Positions 17,234-26,005 of a stretch of 64,000 nucleotides of DNA are shown piece after piece. This stretch comes from Bacteroidota bacterium (GTDB lineage: Bacteria; Bacteroidota; Bacteroidia; Chitinophagales; Chitinophagaceae): the NCBI GenBank assembly GCA_018266775.1, contig JAFDZS010000009.1, forward strand, positions 147,018 through 211,017, read 5' to 3'. Position 1 is the stretch's first letter. Each line of letters starts with the position of its first letter. The position numbers and the translations under genes were made by a program. The notes beneath the pieces are model-generated. The model did no database searches, had not been told where the DNA came from, and worked only from the letters and a program-made list of their open reading frames with translations.

Positions 17234-18208
17234 ATGAAACAGTATACATTTAAAACTGCTGCATTCGCTGCACTGCTGGGGCTGTTCACTATCACCAGTT
17301 CAGCGCAGCATGCTGCAAACAATCAAAACAAAAAAAACATGAACAAACTCACACAATTCAAAACCATCACTGTCGATGGCCTCAGCATTTTCTACCGTGA
17401 AGCAGGCGATGCCAACAAACCCACTCTCCTGCTGCTGCACGGCTTTCCGTCTTCTTCGCACATGTTCCGTGATCTGATCAACGATTTATCAGACCAGTAT
17501 CATCTTGTAGCGCCGGATTATCCTGGCTTTGGGCAAAGCAGCAGCCCTTCGGTTGCTGAATTTACTTACAGCTTTGATCATCTTGCCACAACCATAGTAC
17601 ATTTTATTGACGCATTGCAGATAAAGCAATTCAGTTTATATGTGCAGGATTATGGCGGCCCTGTTGGTTTTCGTATTGCTGCTCAGTACCCGGAACGCAT
17701 CACAGCTTTGATTGTACAAAATGCCAATGCATACACAGAAGGATTAGGCGCTGCACTGCAACCATTAGTGCAATACATTCAAAACCCCGATGCAGAAACA
17801 GAAAAAACCGCAAGAAATTTTTTAACGCTGGACGTTACTAAATGGCAATACCTGGATGGTGCGGAAGATGTTTCTAAAATAAGTCCGGACAGTTATATCA
17901 CTGACCAGTATTATCTCGACCGGCCTGGTAACGACGCCATTCAATTGACTTTATTCCGTAACTATGGCAGCAACCTTCCGCTTTATCCTGTTTGGCAGGA
18001 ATATTTCAGAACACATCAACCGGCAACACTGGTGATATCAGGAAAAAATGATCAGCTGTTTATTGCAGCAGGTGCAGAAGCTTTCAAAAAAGATATTCCG
18101 GATGCACAGATCAGTTTACTGAATGGCGGTCACTTTGTACTGGAAGAAAAACATACAGAAGCTGCTGCATTGATAAAAGCATTTTTGGTAAAACATCATA
18201 TACGCTGA
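17234..18208 (+). CDS. Secreted alpha/beta hydrolase with Asp nucleophile (epoxide hydrolase/dehalogenase type)
   Basis: This is a 324-residue protein from the ATG at 17234; the longer frame from the TTG at 17213 begins inside an operator and is rejected. A signal peptide (about 1-25, ending SSAQ) is followed by the alpha/beta hydrolase core: oxyanion motif HGFP at 69-72, nucleophile elbow VQDYGGP with Asp139, and a likely catalytic His300 in NGGHFVLEE. An Asp nucleophile points to epoxide hydrolase or haloalkane/haloacetate dehalogenase relatives, not to esterases. It is the third gene under the shared TetR operators, so it may act on the compound that TetR senses. The substrate is unknown. 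Confidence 0.88.
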   Translation: MKQYTFKTAAFAALLGLFTITSSAQHAANNQNKKNMNKLTQFKTITVDGLSIFYREAGDANKPTLLLLHGFPSSSHMFRDLINDLSDQYHLVAPDYPGFGQSSSPSVAEFTYSFDHLATTIVHFIDALQIKQFSLYVQDYGGPVGFRIAAQYPERITALIVQNANAYTEGLGAALQPLVQYIQNPDAETEKTARNFLTLDVTKWQYLDGAEDVSKISPDSYITDQYYLDRPGNDAIQLTLFRNYGSNLPLYPVWQEYFRTHQPATLVISGKNDQLFIAAGAEAFKKDIPDAQISLLNGGHFVLEEKHTEAAALIKAFLVKHHIR

Positions 18209-18250
18209 TGCAGATTAAACCAATTCTTTTCTCACTATAAATTAAATCGT

Positions 18251-18418
18251 ATGAACACAAGCATTTTAAATGACCTGTTCCCCGATCTTCCCGCAGGTTT
18301 CATTGTACCGTTTGTGAATGATGAATGTGGTGATACCATGTGGGATGCGGTGTTGCTGGAAGCAGAAGCAAGAGATGCCGTTGCTGAACCTGCAAATGCG
18401 GGAGCAGAAAACCAGTAA
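18251..18418 (+). CDS. Small acidic ORF, 55 residues, unknown
   Basis: ATG at 18251 to TAA at 18416-18418 encodes an acidic 55-residue peptide beginning MNTSILNDLFPDLPAGFIVP, with an Ala/Glu-rich tail (EAEARDAVAEPANAG). It has one cysteine and no membrane segment or export signal. It sits 42 bp after the hydrolase and just before a strong terminator, which fits the last gene of the TetR-controlled unit. I do not recognise it. It could be a real small protein or a chance frame. Confidence 0.4.
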   Translation: MNTSILNDLFPDLPAGFIVPFVNDECGDTMWDAVLLEAEARDAVAEPANAGAENQ

Positions 18419-18428
18419 CACCAAATGA

Positions 18429-18471
18429 AAAAGCAACGTTGCAGCTCATGGCTTACTGCAGCGTTGCTTTA
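18429..18471. terminator. Strong bidirectional terminator hairpin
   Basis: AAAGCAACGTTGCAG pairs with CTGCAGCGTTGCTTT (15-bp stem, one mismatch), followed by a T-rich ATTTTA on the plus strand. On the minus strand the stem is followed by TTTCATTTG. It separates the convergent TetR unit and the beta-CASP nuclease gene. Confidence 0.8.
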
Positions 18472-18496
18472 TTTTATCATAAATGTTGTCGTTACA

Positions 18497-19900
18497 TTAA
18501 GTCAAACTTTCTTCCTGGTGCATTTCAGGAATTTCAACATCAAAACCTTTTTTGATCAACCGGTTTTTAAAATCTGTCTGCACATTGTATTCCCCATGCA
18601 CCAAAAATAAACGTTTAACCTGTTTGGGATCCTGGCAGGCAATAAACTGGCAAAGGTCATCATAATCACCATGTGCACTCATACTGCGGATGCTGCCAAT
18701 CTCAGCATTTATCTCGTGCGATACACCGAATATATTCACTTCTCTTCTGCCGGGTTCCTGTAATTTGGCACCAAGAGAATGTGGTTCACAATAACCCGTA
18801 AGCAAAATGGTATTGCGGCTGCTTTCAATATTATTACTGATGTGATGTTTCACCCTTCCTGCATCGGCCATACCACTTGCAGAGATCACCACAAAAGGCC
18901 CATTCTTAAAGTTGAGCATTTTAGATTCATCAACGGATTTAATAAACTTCAGGCCTTTAAATCCAAATGGGTCATCATCTTCCAACAAAACTTTTTGAAT
19001 CGTTTTATTAAAATATTGCGGATAATGTTTTACAATTTCTGTTGCTTTTACACTTAATGGGCTATCTACATAATACGGTACATCGGGCAACCTTCTTTCC
19101 AGTTCCAGCTGGTTGAGTGCATATAAAATTTCCTGTGTGCGGCCCACACTGAATGCGGCAATAATGAGTTTTCCTTTTTTTTGTATGCAGGCTTTTTCCA
19201 CCCATTCCAGAATCTGGTCGGGTGTAGTGGTGGCATTGTCATGCAAACTGTTACCATAAGTAGATTCGAGAATGAGATAATCTGTCTGCGGAAATTCTTT
19301 GGGTGATTTTAAAATTACATCTCTGTAGCGGCCCACATCGCCGCTAAAAGTTAACCGGGTAACTTTTCCATCTTCGGTAATTTTTAAATGCACTGCTGCG
19401 CTGCCAATGATGTGGCCCGCATCTGTGTACATTACTTCAATATTTTCATCTACAGTAAACCAGGTATTGTAATCTACCGGTACAAAATAATCCACTGCAG
19501 CCAGTGCCTGGTCTGTGGTATATAATGGCTTCAGGTAAGGCAACCCTTCCTGCGCTCTTCTTTTATTTTCATAACGCACATCATTTTCCTGTATACCTGC
19601 AGAATCTTCCATTAATGCAGCGGATAACTCTTTAGTGGCAGGTGTACAATAAATTTTTCCTTTAAAACCATCGGCAACTAATTTGGGTATCAGTCCGCAA
19701 TGATCAACATGTGCATGAGATAAAATAAGTGTATCGATTGTTGTGGGGTCAAAACCAAACTGGCGGTTCATCGCATCGGTGTCCTTACCGAGGCCCTGGA
19801 ACATACCACAGTCCAGCAAATATTTTTTTCCGTTCTTTAAAGTGAGTAAATGTTTGGAGCCGGTAACTGTACGGGCTGCTCCGTGGAAAGCAATCTTCAT
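18497..19900 (-). CDS. MBL-fold beta-CASP ribonuclease (CPSF/YSH1-like)
   Basis: This 467-residue protein starts with the metallo-beta-lactamase fold: MKIAFHGAARTVTGSKHLL and the metal motif HAHVDH at 62-67, then TDAGHIIGSA and SGDVGRY. The beta-CASP domain (FSVGRTQEILYAL, VISASGMADAGRVKHH) and the final MSAHGDYDDL and FLVHGE complete the set. The family includes archaeal and eukaryotic CPSF-type RNA endonucleases and exonucleases; bacterial members are thought to process RNA. It has no signal peptide. It stands alone, with the 125-bp repeats upstream. Confidence 0.93.
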   Translation of the reverse strand: MKIAFHGAARTVTGSKHLLTLKNGKKYLLDCGMFQGLGKDTDAMNRQFGFDPTTIDTLILSHAHVDHCGLIPKLVADGFKGKIYCTPATKELSAALMEDSAGIQENDVRYENKRRAQEGLPYLKPLYTTDQALAAVDYFVPVDYNTWFTVDENIEVMYTDAGHIIGSAAVHLKITEDGKVTRLTFSGDVGRYRDVILKSPKEFPQTDYLILESTYGNSLHDNATTTPDQILEWVEKACIQKKGKLIIAAFSVGRTQEILYALNQLELERRLPDVPYYVDSPLSVKATEIVKHYPQYFNKTIQKVLLEDDDPFGFKGLKFIKSVDESKMLNFKNGPFVVISASGMADAGRVKHHISNNIESSRNTILLTGYCEPHSLGAKLQEPGRREVNIFGVSHEINAEIGSIRSMSAHGDYDDLCQFIACQDPKQVKRLFLVHGEYNVQTDFKNRLIKKGFDVEIPEMHQEESLT

Positions 19901-19937
19901 AAAATTTATTTTAATTATTTACTTATAGCAACCGCAT

Positions 19938-20280
19938 GAATGCTTGGCATTTTGTTGGTTCACAGTGGCATAAAGACACGGCGAAACTTCACTACTTTGT
20001 ATTCTTTATTTACCTATTTACTTTTACACTTATTCAGACCACATAGGAACATAGGACATATAAAATGCTTCGCATTTTGTTGGCTCACAGCGACGCAAAG
20101 ACACAGCGAAACTTCACTACTTTGTATTCTTTATTTACCTATTTACTTTTACACTTATTCAGACCACATAGGAACATAGGACATATAGAATGCTTCGCAT
20201 TTTGTTGGCTCACAGCGACGCAAAGACACAGCGAAACTTCACTACTTTGTATTCTTTATTTACCTATTTACTTTTACACC
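19938..20280. repeat. Tandem 125-bp repeat, about 2.7 copies
   Basis: The motif TGCTTsGCATTTTGTTGG recurs at 19941, 20066 and 20191, a period of exactly 125 bp. Copies 2 and 3 are almost identical, copy 1 has a few differences (GTGGCATAAAGACACGG instead of GCGACGCAAAGACACAG), and copy 3 stops at TTTACACC. Each unit contains GCAAAGACACAGCGAAACTTC, a phrase reminiscent of short interspersed repeats in Chitinophagaceae genomes. It fills the gap between the M20 amidohydrolase and beta-CASP genes; the frames through it are not credible genes. Confidence 0.9.
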
Positions 20281-20298
20281 AATTAACCAATCACCTAT

Positions 20299-21474
20299 CT
20301 ACTCCGCTGCTGCCAGCCACGCCATCATACCCATTCCAATTTCAATGGCATTTTCGTCTATATTAAAAGTGGGCGTATGCACACCACTGTTGATGCCTTT
20401 TTCTTTATTGCCTGCCCCTAACCTGAAAAAGCATGCCGGTAACTGGTGTGAATAATACGCAAAATCTTCAGCGCCCATCCGCAGTTCAGTTTCAGCAACC
20501 TTTTCTTCGCCCATATAAGCAGTGGCTTTTTGCCAGGCTTCTTTATGCAGGGTTTCATCATTTAATACAAAAGGATAGCCCACATCAATCGTAATGTCAG
20601 CTTCAGCGCCCATCATTCGGGTAAGCGTAAGCGTTTGTTCCTTTATCAGCTCATGCGCTTTGAACCGCCATTCTTCGTTCATGGCACGGAAGGTACCCAT
20701 CAGTTTCACTTCGCTGGGAATTACGTTGGTGGTACTGCCGCCATTGAACGATGTAATGGACAATACAGATGGATTAAAGGGATTATTGTTCCTGCTTACA
20801 ATCTGCTGCAGGCTTACCACTAAATGTGATGCAATTAAAATGGTATCGGCAGTTAAATGCGGTGATGCCGCGTGGCCGCCTTTTCCTTTTATGGTGATAT
20901 ATATTTCATCTGCACTCGCCATAATCATACCACCACGAAAACTTACCTGCCCTGCTTCCATTCCCGGATGCACGTGCAGTGCAAATATTTTTTGTGGTAC
21001 TGGGTTTTCCAGCACGCCGTCTTTGATCATGAGGCTGGCGCCGCCGGGATTTTTTTCTTCACCGGGTTGAAAGATCAGTTTTACTGTTCCCTCCCATTCA
21101 TCTTTCAGTTCATTTAAAATTTTTGCAGCACCTAATAAACAGGTGGTATGCACATCATGACCACAAGCATGCATTACACCGGGATTTTGTGATTTGTAAG
21201 GCACATCGTTTTCTTCCGTAATGGGCAAAGCATCCATGTCGGCACGCAAAGCAATAATTCTTTTTTCAGGATTCTTTCCTTTAATCAAACCCACCACACC
21301 GGTGGTGGCCATTATTTCAAACGGAATGCCCAGTGCTGTTAAACGTTGTTGTACCAGTTTGGAAGTTTCAAATTCTTTATAACTCAGTTCAGGGTGTGCG
21401 TGCAGGTGATGCCTTATCCCTATAAACTCGTCAGCATATTGTTTGGCCAGTTGTTGTATTTTTTCTTTAAGCAT
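20299..21474 (-). CDS. M20-family amidohydrolase (N-acyl-amino-acid or amidobenzoyl/IAA-amino-acid hydrolase type)
   Basis: This is a 391-residue zinc hydrolase of the M20D subgroup. Metal and catalytic motifs are RADMDALP at about 77-84, MHACGHDVH (Cys104, His106, Asp107, His109), QPGEEKNPGG (Glu138-Glu139), FALHVHPGM, and the C-terminal GAEDFAYYSHQLPACFFRLG and SGVHTPTFNID. Enzymes of this group cleave acyl groups from amino acids, for example hippurate or indole-acetyl amino acids. There is no signal peptide, so it is cytoplasmic. The SPOR-domain gene ends 74 bp upstream and an inverted repeat lies between them. The substrate is not determined. Confidence 0.93.
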   Translation of the reverse strand: MLKEKIQQLAKQYADEFIGIRHHLHAHPELSYKEFETSKLVQQRLTALGIPFEIMATTGVVGLIKGKNPEKRIIALRADMDALPITEENDVPYKSQNPGVMHACGHDVHTTCLLGAAKILNELKDEWEGTVKLIFQPGEEKNPGGASLMIKDGVLENPVPQKIFALHVHPGMEAGQVSFRGGMIMASADEIYITIKGKGGHAASPHLTADTILIASHLVVSLQQIVSRNNNPFNPSVLSITSFNGGSTTNVIPSEVKLMGTFRAMNEEWRFKAHELIKEQTLTLTRMMGAEADITIDVGYPFVLNDETLHKEAWQKATAYMGEEKVAETELRMGAEDFAYYSHQLPACFFRLGAGNKEKGINSGVHTPTFNIDENAIEIGMGMMAWLAAAE

Positions 21475-21484
21475 AATGTGAGTC

Positions 21485-21546
21485 GTGAATGGGCAATGGT
21501 GAATGGTGAATCATAAATTATGGGCTATTGACCATTGATCATTCAC
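21485..21546. repeat. Inverted repeat between the SPOR and M20 genes
   Basis: GTGAATGGGCAATGGT (21485-21500) faces ACCATTGATCATTCAC (21531-21546): 16-bp arms with two mismatches around a 30-base loop. There is no T-run on either side, so it is not a clear terminator. Confidence 0.45.
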
Positions 21547-21548
21547 TA

Positions 21549-22013
21549 TTAGTTATCGTCTGTCTCTTTATTTTTATCTGCCTTTACCTCTACAATTTCG
21601 GGTATAAGGTAAATATTAGTAGTTGCCAGTTTAGCTGCAGCAATGGCTTTGCGGTATTTTTCGGCATCATCTTTCTCAGTAAAATCGCCAAATTTTAATT
21701 TAAAGAAGGGAGATTGAAAGGTCAGGTATACCTTCTGCTCAGGATAGCGGCGCAACAGTGCCGTGCGCAGGTTCATTACATAATTTCTGTCGTTGCTGTT
21801 AGCCACCAAAAGGCGATAACCCTTTGCAGCTTTAGTGCCCAGGCCAACAGTTGCTTTATTAATATCTGCTTCCTGCTTAGCCAGCAGGTCCATCCGCGGG
21901 TCTTTATTTACAGTAATGGTACCACGTGCGGCTGAATCCGCGGGTGTGGTAGTCTGCGCATGTACAGTGGCAAATACAATAATTAATACAGGAAGAATGA
22001 GTAATTTTTTCAT
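21549..22013 (-). CDS. Secreted SPOR-domain-like protein
   Basis: This 154-residue protein has a signal peptide (residues 1-19, ending VHAQ) and a C-terminal SPOR-like module from about 63 to 140: GYRLLVANSNDRNYVMNL, YPEQKVYLTFQSPFFKLKFGDF and DAEKYRKAI. SPOR domains bind denuded glycan strands of septal peptidoglycan. Many Bacteroidota carry short SPOR proteins of this layout. It follows deoC by 27 bp on the same strand and may be cotranscribed with it, but no functional link is obvious. Confidence 0.7.
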   Translation of the reverse strand: MKKLLILPVLIIVFATVHAQTTTPADSAARGTITVNKDPRMDLLAKQEADINKATVGLGTKAAKGYRLLVANSNDRNYVMNLRTALLRRYPEQKVYLTFQSPFFKLKFGDFTEKDDAEKYRKAIAAAKLATTNIYLIPEIVEVKADKNKETDDN

Positions 22014-22040
22014 ACCGTCAATTTTACAAAAACCATTCCA

Positions 22041-22703
22041 TCAGTTTTGCTGCAATGCTTCTTTAACAATTTGAATACTGCTGCTGCAGCCCAGCCTGTC
22101 GGCACCGGCAGCAACCAGTGCTTTGGCAAAACTAAAACTTTTTATTCCGCCGCTGGCTTTGATCTTTATAGCTGCAGGCAAGTGTTTACGCATCAGCTCA
22201 ACCGCTTCCACCGATGCACCTTTCTCAGCATAGCCGGTACTGGTTTTCATAAAATCCACACCGGCGGCACCGTAAATATCGCAGCAGGTAATAATTTCTT
22301 CATTGGTGAGTATACCACTTTCAATAATAATTTTGATTACTTTCTCTTTACTCCTTACAACAGGCATCACTGTATTGATTTCATTGGCTAAAAATTGCCA
22401 GTCTTTATTTTTAATGGCACTGATGTTGATGACCATATCCAGTTCGTCTGCCCCATCCAATACCGCCAGAACCAGCTCTGCCACTTTTGCTTCAATGGCA
22501 GAATATCCAAAAGGGAAACCAATAACAGTAGCGGTTTTCACAGCACTGCCTGCCGTGTATTCTTTAGCTTTTTTTACAAATAATGGTGGCACACAAACTG
22601 CTGCAAAAGCATATTCCCTGGCTTCATTGCAAAGCTTTTCAACATCAGTTACTAATGTAGTGGGCTTTAAAATGGTATGATCAATATAAGACGCAATATT
22701 CAT
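22041..22703 (-). CDS. deoC: Deoxyribose-phosphate aldolase
   Basis: This 220-residue class I aldolase cleaves 2-deoxyribose 5-phosphate to acetaldehyde and glyceraldehyde 3-phosphate in nucleoside salvage. The catalytic residues are in place: Asp89 (ADELDMVIN), the Schiff-base Lys153 (GVDFMKTSTG) and Lys182 (IKASGGIKS). Length and the start MNIASYIDHTILKP are typical. Stop and start spacing (27 bp) suggests readthrough into the SPOR gene. Confidence 0.96.
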   Translation of the reverse strand: MNIASYIDHTILKPTTLVTDVEKLCNEAREYAFAAVCVPPLFVKKAKEYTAGSAVKTATVIGFPFGYSAIEAKVAELVLAVLDGADELDMVINISAIKNKDWQFLANEINTVMPVVRSKEKVIKIIIESGILTNEEIITCCDIYGAAGVDFMKTSTGYAEKGASVEAVELMRKHLPAAIKIKASGGIKSFSFAKALVAAGADRLGCSSSIQIVKEALQQN

Positions 22704-22906
22704 AAGAGGCAGTAAAAATACGGATTAAATGTGCTACCACACGGCCTTTTATTGAAGGAAAAAAAATCCGTCGCAGTATGGCAGGGAATATTTCCACATT
22801 TTCAGTAACAATACGCACTACTGTCAAGTTTTTTTATCAATGGCAGATTTTGATGATGAGTATTTACTACTTTTAGCCTTCATTGTTAAGACCTAAACTA
22901 TTCTGC

Positions 22907-25900
22907 ATGCAAAAAATCAGATTTACCGCATTGCTGTTTGCATTTGTTTGTGCAGCATTGCAATTGCAGGCACAGGCTACCTTTCCTTTGAATGATGTAG
23001 CCAGCCCCAAAGACGGCAGTTATGCTTTTATTAATGCCACTATTGTAAAAGATGCGCAAACCACCCTGCAAAATGCCACACTGGTGATCAGGCAGGGTAA
23101 GATTGAAAGCGTTGGTACCGGAATCACCATTCCTAAAGATGCGGTGGTGATTGATTGTAAGGGCAAATATATCTACCCTTCTTTCATCGACATTTTCAGT
23201 GATTATGGCATCGCTGTTCCCCAACGCCAGGGCGGTGGTGGATTTTTTGGTGGTGGTGGCCAGATGACCTCCAATACCAAAGGCGCCTTTGGATGGAACC
23301 AGGCCATAAAAAGCGAAGTGGACGGTGCCAAAATTTTTACCGGCGATGATGCAAAAGCCAAAAGCCTGCGTGACATTGGTTTTGGTGCAGTACTCACCCA
23401 TCAAAAAGATGGTATTGCCCGTGGTACCGGCCCGGTCGTTACATTAGCTGCCGAGTCTGATAATTTGGTGATGCTGAAAGAAAAAGCAGCGGCATTCTAT
23501 TCACTGAGTAAAGGCACTTCCACACAAAGCTATCCCAGCTCTATGATGGGTACCATTGCTTTACTGCGCCAAACTTACCTGGATGCGCAATGGTATAAAT
23601 CTTCTCCCGTTAAAGAAGGCACCAATTTGTCTTTAAAAAGCTGGAACGATAATCAAAGCCTGCCACAGATATTTGATGCCAATGATAAATGGAATGATTT
23701 AAGGGCTGATAAAATTGGCGATGAATTTGGTGTACAGTATATCATAAAAGGCGGTGGAAACGAATACCAGCGCATTAAAGAAATTGCGGCCACCAAAGCG
23801 CCGTTCATTATTACACTGAATTTTCCTGCACCCATTGATGTGGATGACCCCAACGATTTACGTTTTGTTGGGTTAGATAACCTGAAACATTGGGAACTGG
23901 CACCCGGTAACCCATCCGCACTGGAGAAAGCAGGCATTCCGTTCTGTATTTCTTCTGCCGACCTTACCAATGCCACAGACTTTATGCCCAACCTGCGCAA
24001 AGCCATTGAATACGGCTTAACTGAAAGCAAAGCACTGGAAGCGCTCACCAGAACACCGGCGTCACTATTAGGCATGTACGATAAAATCGGCAGCCTTGAT
24101 AATGGTAAAGTGGCTAATTTCCTCATTACATCAGGCCCCATATTTGGTGAAAAAACGGTGGTGCTGCAAAACTGGACACAGGGTATCAAAAATGCAGTAA
24201 AAGAAGAAGCCTGGTATGATGTAAAAGGTACTTACAAATACACCGCCAGTAACAATAAAAACTTCAGTGTACTGCTGAAAGATGGCGGAGCTGCTTCGTT
24301 TATCGGGCAGGATACACTTACCGGTAAATATTCTTATGACGGTAAAATGGTAAAACTGAGTTATACGGAAGGCCGTGGCCGCGATGCCAAAGAAACAATA
24401 TTGAGTGGTACAGCAAACGGCGACACCTGGAATGGTATGGGCCGTGAAGTGAATGGAACCACTTTTACCTGGACAGCAGCTTTTGATCATGCAGCAGAAG
24501 TAAAATCAGACAGTAGCAGGGCCAAAGCACCGCTTACCCTTGGAAAAGTAATTTATCCATTTGTAAGTTTTGGTTTTGAAGAAATGCCGAAACAGGAAAA
24601 CATCCTGATCAAAAATGCCACAGTGTGGACCAATGAAAAAGAAGGTGTACTGGAAGGTACTGATGTACTGGTAAAAGATGGTAAGATTGCAGCTGTAGGT
24701 AAAAACCTCAGCGATGCAACAGCCAAAGTAATTGATGGTACCGGCAAACACCTTACGCCTGGTATTGTAGATGAACACTCGCATATTGCAGCAGCATCTA
24801 TTAACGAGGGTGCACAAAGTGTTACTTCTGAAGTAAGAATTGGTGATAACCTGAATCCTGAAGACGTCAGCATCTACCGCCAGCTAAGCGGTGGTGTTAC
24901 CACTTCTCATATCCTGCATGGTTCTGCCAATACCATTGGCGGCCAAACACAATTGATTAAACTGCGCTGGGGCGCTAATGCAGAAGAACTGAAGTTTGCC
25001 GGTGCAGATCCCTTCATCAAATTTGCATTGGGAGAAAATGTAAAACGCAGTAATGGTTTTAATGCTTCTTCCAACACCCGTTTTCCCGATACCCGAATGG
25101 GTGTTGAAGAAGTGCAGATGGATGCCTTCACACGTGCAAGCGATTACCTGAAACAATTAAAAGCAGCAGAAGAAAATAATAAGAAGAAAGGCGCCACCCC
25201 CATCGTGGTAAGAAGAGATCTTGAACTGGAAGCACTGGGCGAGATTCTTAATAAAAAACGCTTCATCACCTGCCACTCTTATGTACAAAGCGAGATACTC
25301 GAAACCATGCACATAGCTGAAAAATTCGGTTTCACTTTAAATACCTTCACACATATTCTTGAAGGATATAAAGTTGCCGACAGGATGAAAGCTCATGGCG
25401 CCAATGCATCCACTTTCAGTGATTGGTGGAATTATAAAATGGAAGTGGTGGATGCTATTCCTTATAACGCGTACATTATGCACCAGGTGGGTTTGAATGT
25501 TGCCATCAATTCTGATGATGCAGAAATGGCCCGCCGCCTGAACCAGGAGGCTGCCAAGAGTATTAAATATGGCGGCATGAGTGAAGAAGATGCGTTGAAA
25601 ATGGTTACCCTCAACCCTGCTAAAATGCTGCATATTGACAGTAAAGTGGGTAGCATTAAAGTGGGTAAAGATGCTGACCTGGTGTTATGGAACAACGATC
25701 CATTAAGCATATATGCGGTGGCACAAACCACTATTGTGGATGGTACTATTTATTTTGACCGGGATAAAGACATGGAAATGCGCAAACGCAACCAGGCTGA
25801 AAAAGCCCGCCTGATTCAGAAACTGGCGGCGGCTAAAAAAGCAGCGGGTGACCAGGGTGGCGGCAGCCGCGGTAATTTCCAAAGGCCGAGGCCAAGGCTC

Positions 25901-25987
25901 GAAGTGATTAATTCGTGTATGGATCACCGTCACAGCCTTGGGTTACTGGCCGTTGATGCCGATGAACTGGAAAATGACAGCTACTAA
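22907..25987 (+). CDS. Secreted double amidohydrolase-family protein, first module lacking the HxH motif
   Basis: This is a 1026-residue protein from the ATG at 22907 (an upstream TTG at 22883 would put extra residues before the signal peptide). The signal peptide ends LQLQAQA. Module 1 (about 30-430) has the amidohydrolase frame (KIESVGTGITIPKDAVVIDCKGKYIYPSF) but SFIDIFSDYG stands where the metal-binding HxH should be. A beta-rich insert (about 440-550) follows. Module 2 (about 565-1000) has HSH (His624, His626), TCHSY, NTFTHILEG and NSDDAEM, so it looks active. Related proteins are annotated imidazolonepropionase-like. The next gene encodes a shorter relative 18 bp downstream. Confidence 0.88.
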   Translation: MQKIRFTALLFAFVCAALQLQAQATFPLNDVASPKDGSYAFINATIVKDAQTTLQNATLVIRQGKIESVGTGITIPKDAVVIDCKGKYIYPSFIDIFSDYGIAVPQRQGGGGFFGGGGQMTSNTKGAFGWNQAIKSEVDGAKIFTGDDAKAKSLRDIGFGAVLTHQKDGIARGTGPVVTLAAESDNLVMLKEKAAAFYSLSKGTSTQSYPSSMMGTIALLRQTYLDAQWYKSSPVKEGTNLSLKSWNDNQSLPQIFDANDKWNDLRADKIGDEFGVQYIIKGGGNEYQRIKEIAATKAPFIITLNFPAPIDVDDPNDLRFVGLDNLKHWELAPGNPSALEKAGIPFCISSADLTNATDFMPNLRKAIEYGLTESKALEALTRTPASLLGMYDKIGSLDNGKVANFLITSGPIFGEKTVVLQNWTQGIKNAVKEEAWYDVKGTYKYTASNNKNFSVLLKDGGAASFIGQDTLTGKYSYDGKMVKLSYTEGRGRDAKETILSGTANGDTWNGMGREVNGTTFTWTAAFDHAAEVKSDSSRAKAPLTLGKVIYPFVSFGFEEMPKQENILIKNATVWTNEKEGVLEGTDVLVKDGKIAAVGKNLSDATAKVIDGTGKHLTPGIVDEHSHIAAASINEGAQSVTSEVRIGDNLNPEDVSIYRQLSGGVTTSHILHGSANTIGGQTQLIKLRWGANAEELKFAGADPFIKFALGENVKRSNGFNASSNTRFPDTRMGVEEVQMDAFTRASDYLKQLKAAEENNKKKGATPIVVRRDLELEALGEILNKKRFITCHSYVQSEILETMHIAEKFGFTLNTFTHILEGYKVADRMKAHGANASTFSDWWNYKMEVVDAIPYNAYIMHQVGLNVAINSDDAEMARRLNQEAAKSIKYGGMSEEDALKMVTLNPAKMLHIDSKVGSIKVGKDADLVLWNNDPLSIYAVAQTTIVDGTIYFDRDKDMEMRKRNQAEKARLIQKLAAAKKAAGDQGGGSRGNFQRPRPRLEVINSCMDHRHSLGLLAVDADELENDSY

Positions 25988-26005
25988 ACACTTAAAAGAA
26001 TTGCA

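Noticed and set aside
19940..20286. Open frames through the 125-bp repeats
   Set aside because: They follow from a period (125) that is not a multiple of three, contain repeated tracts and have no protein-like features.
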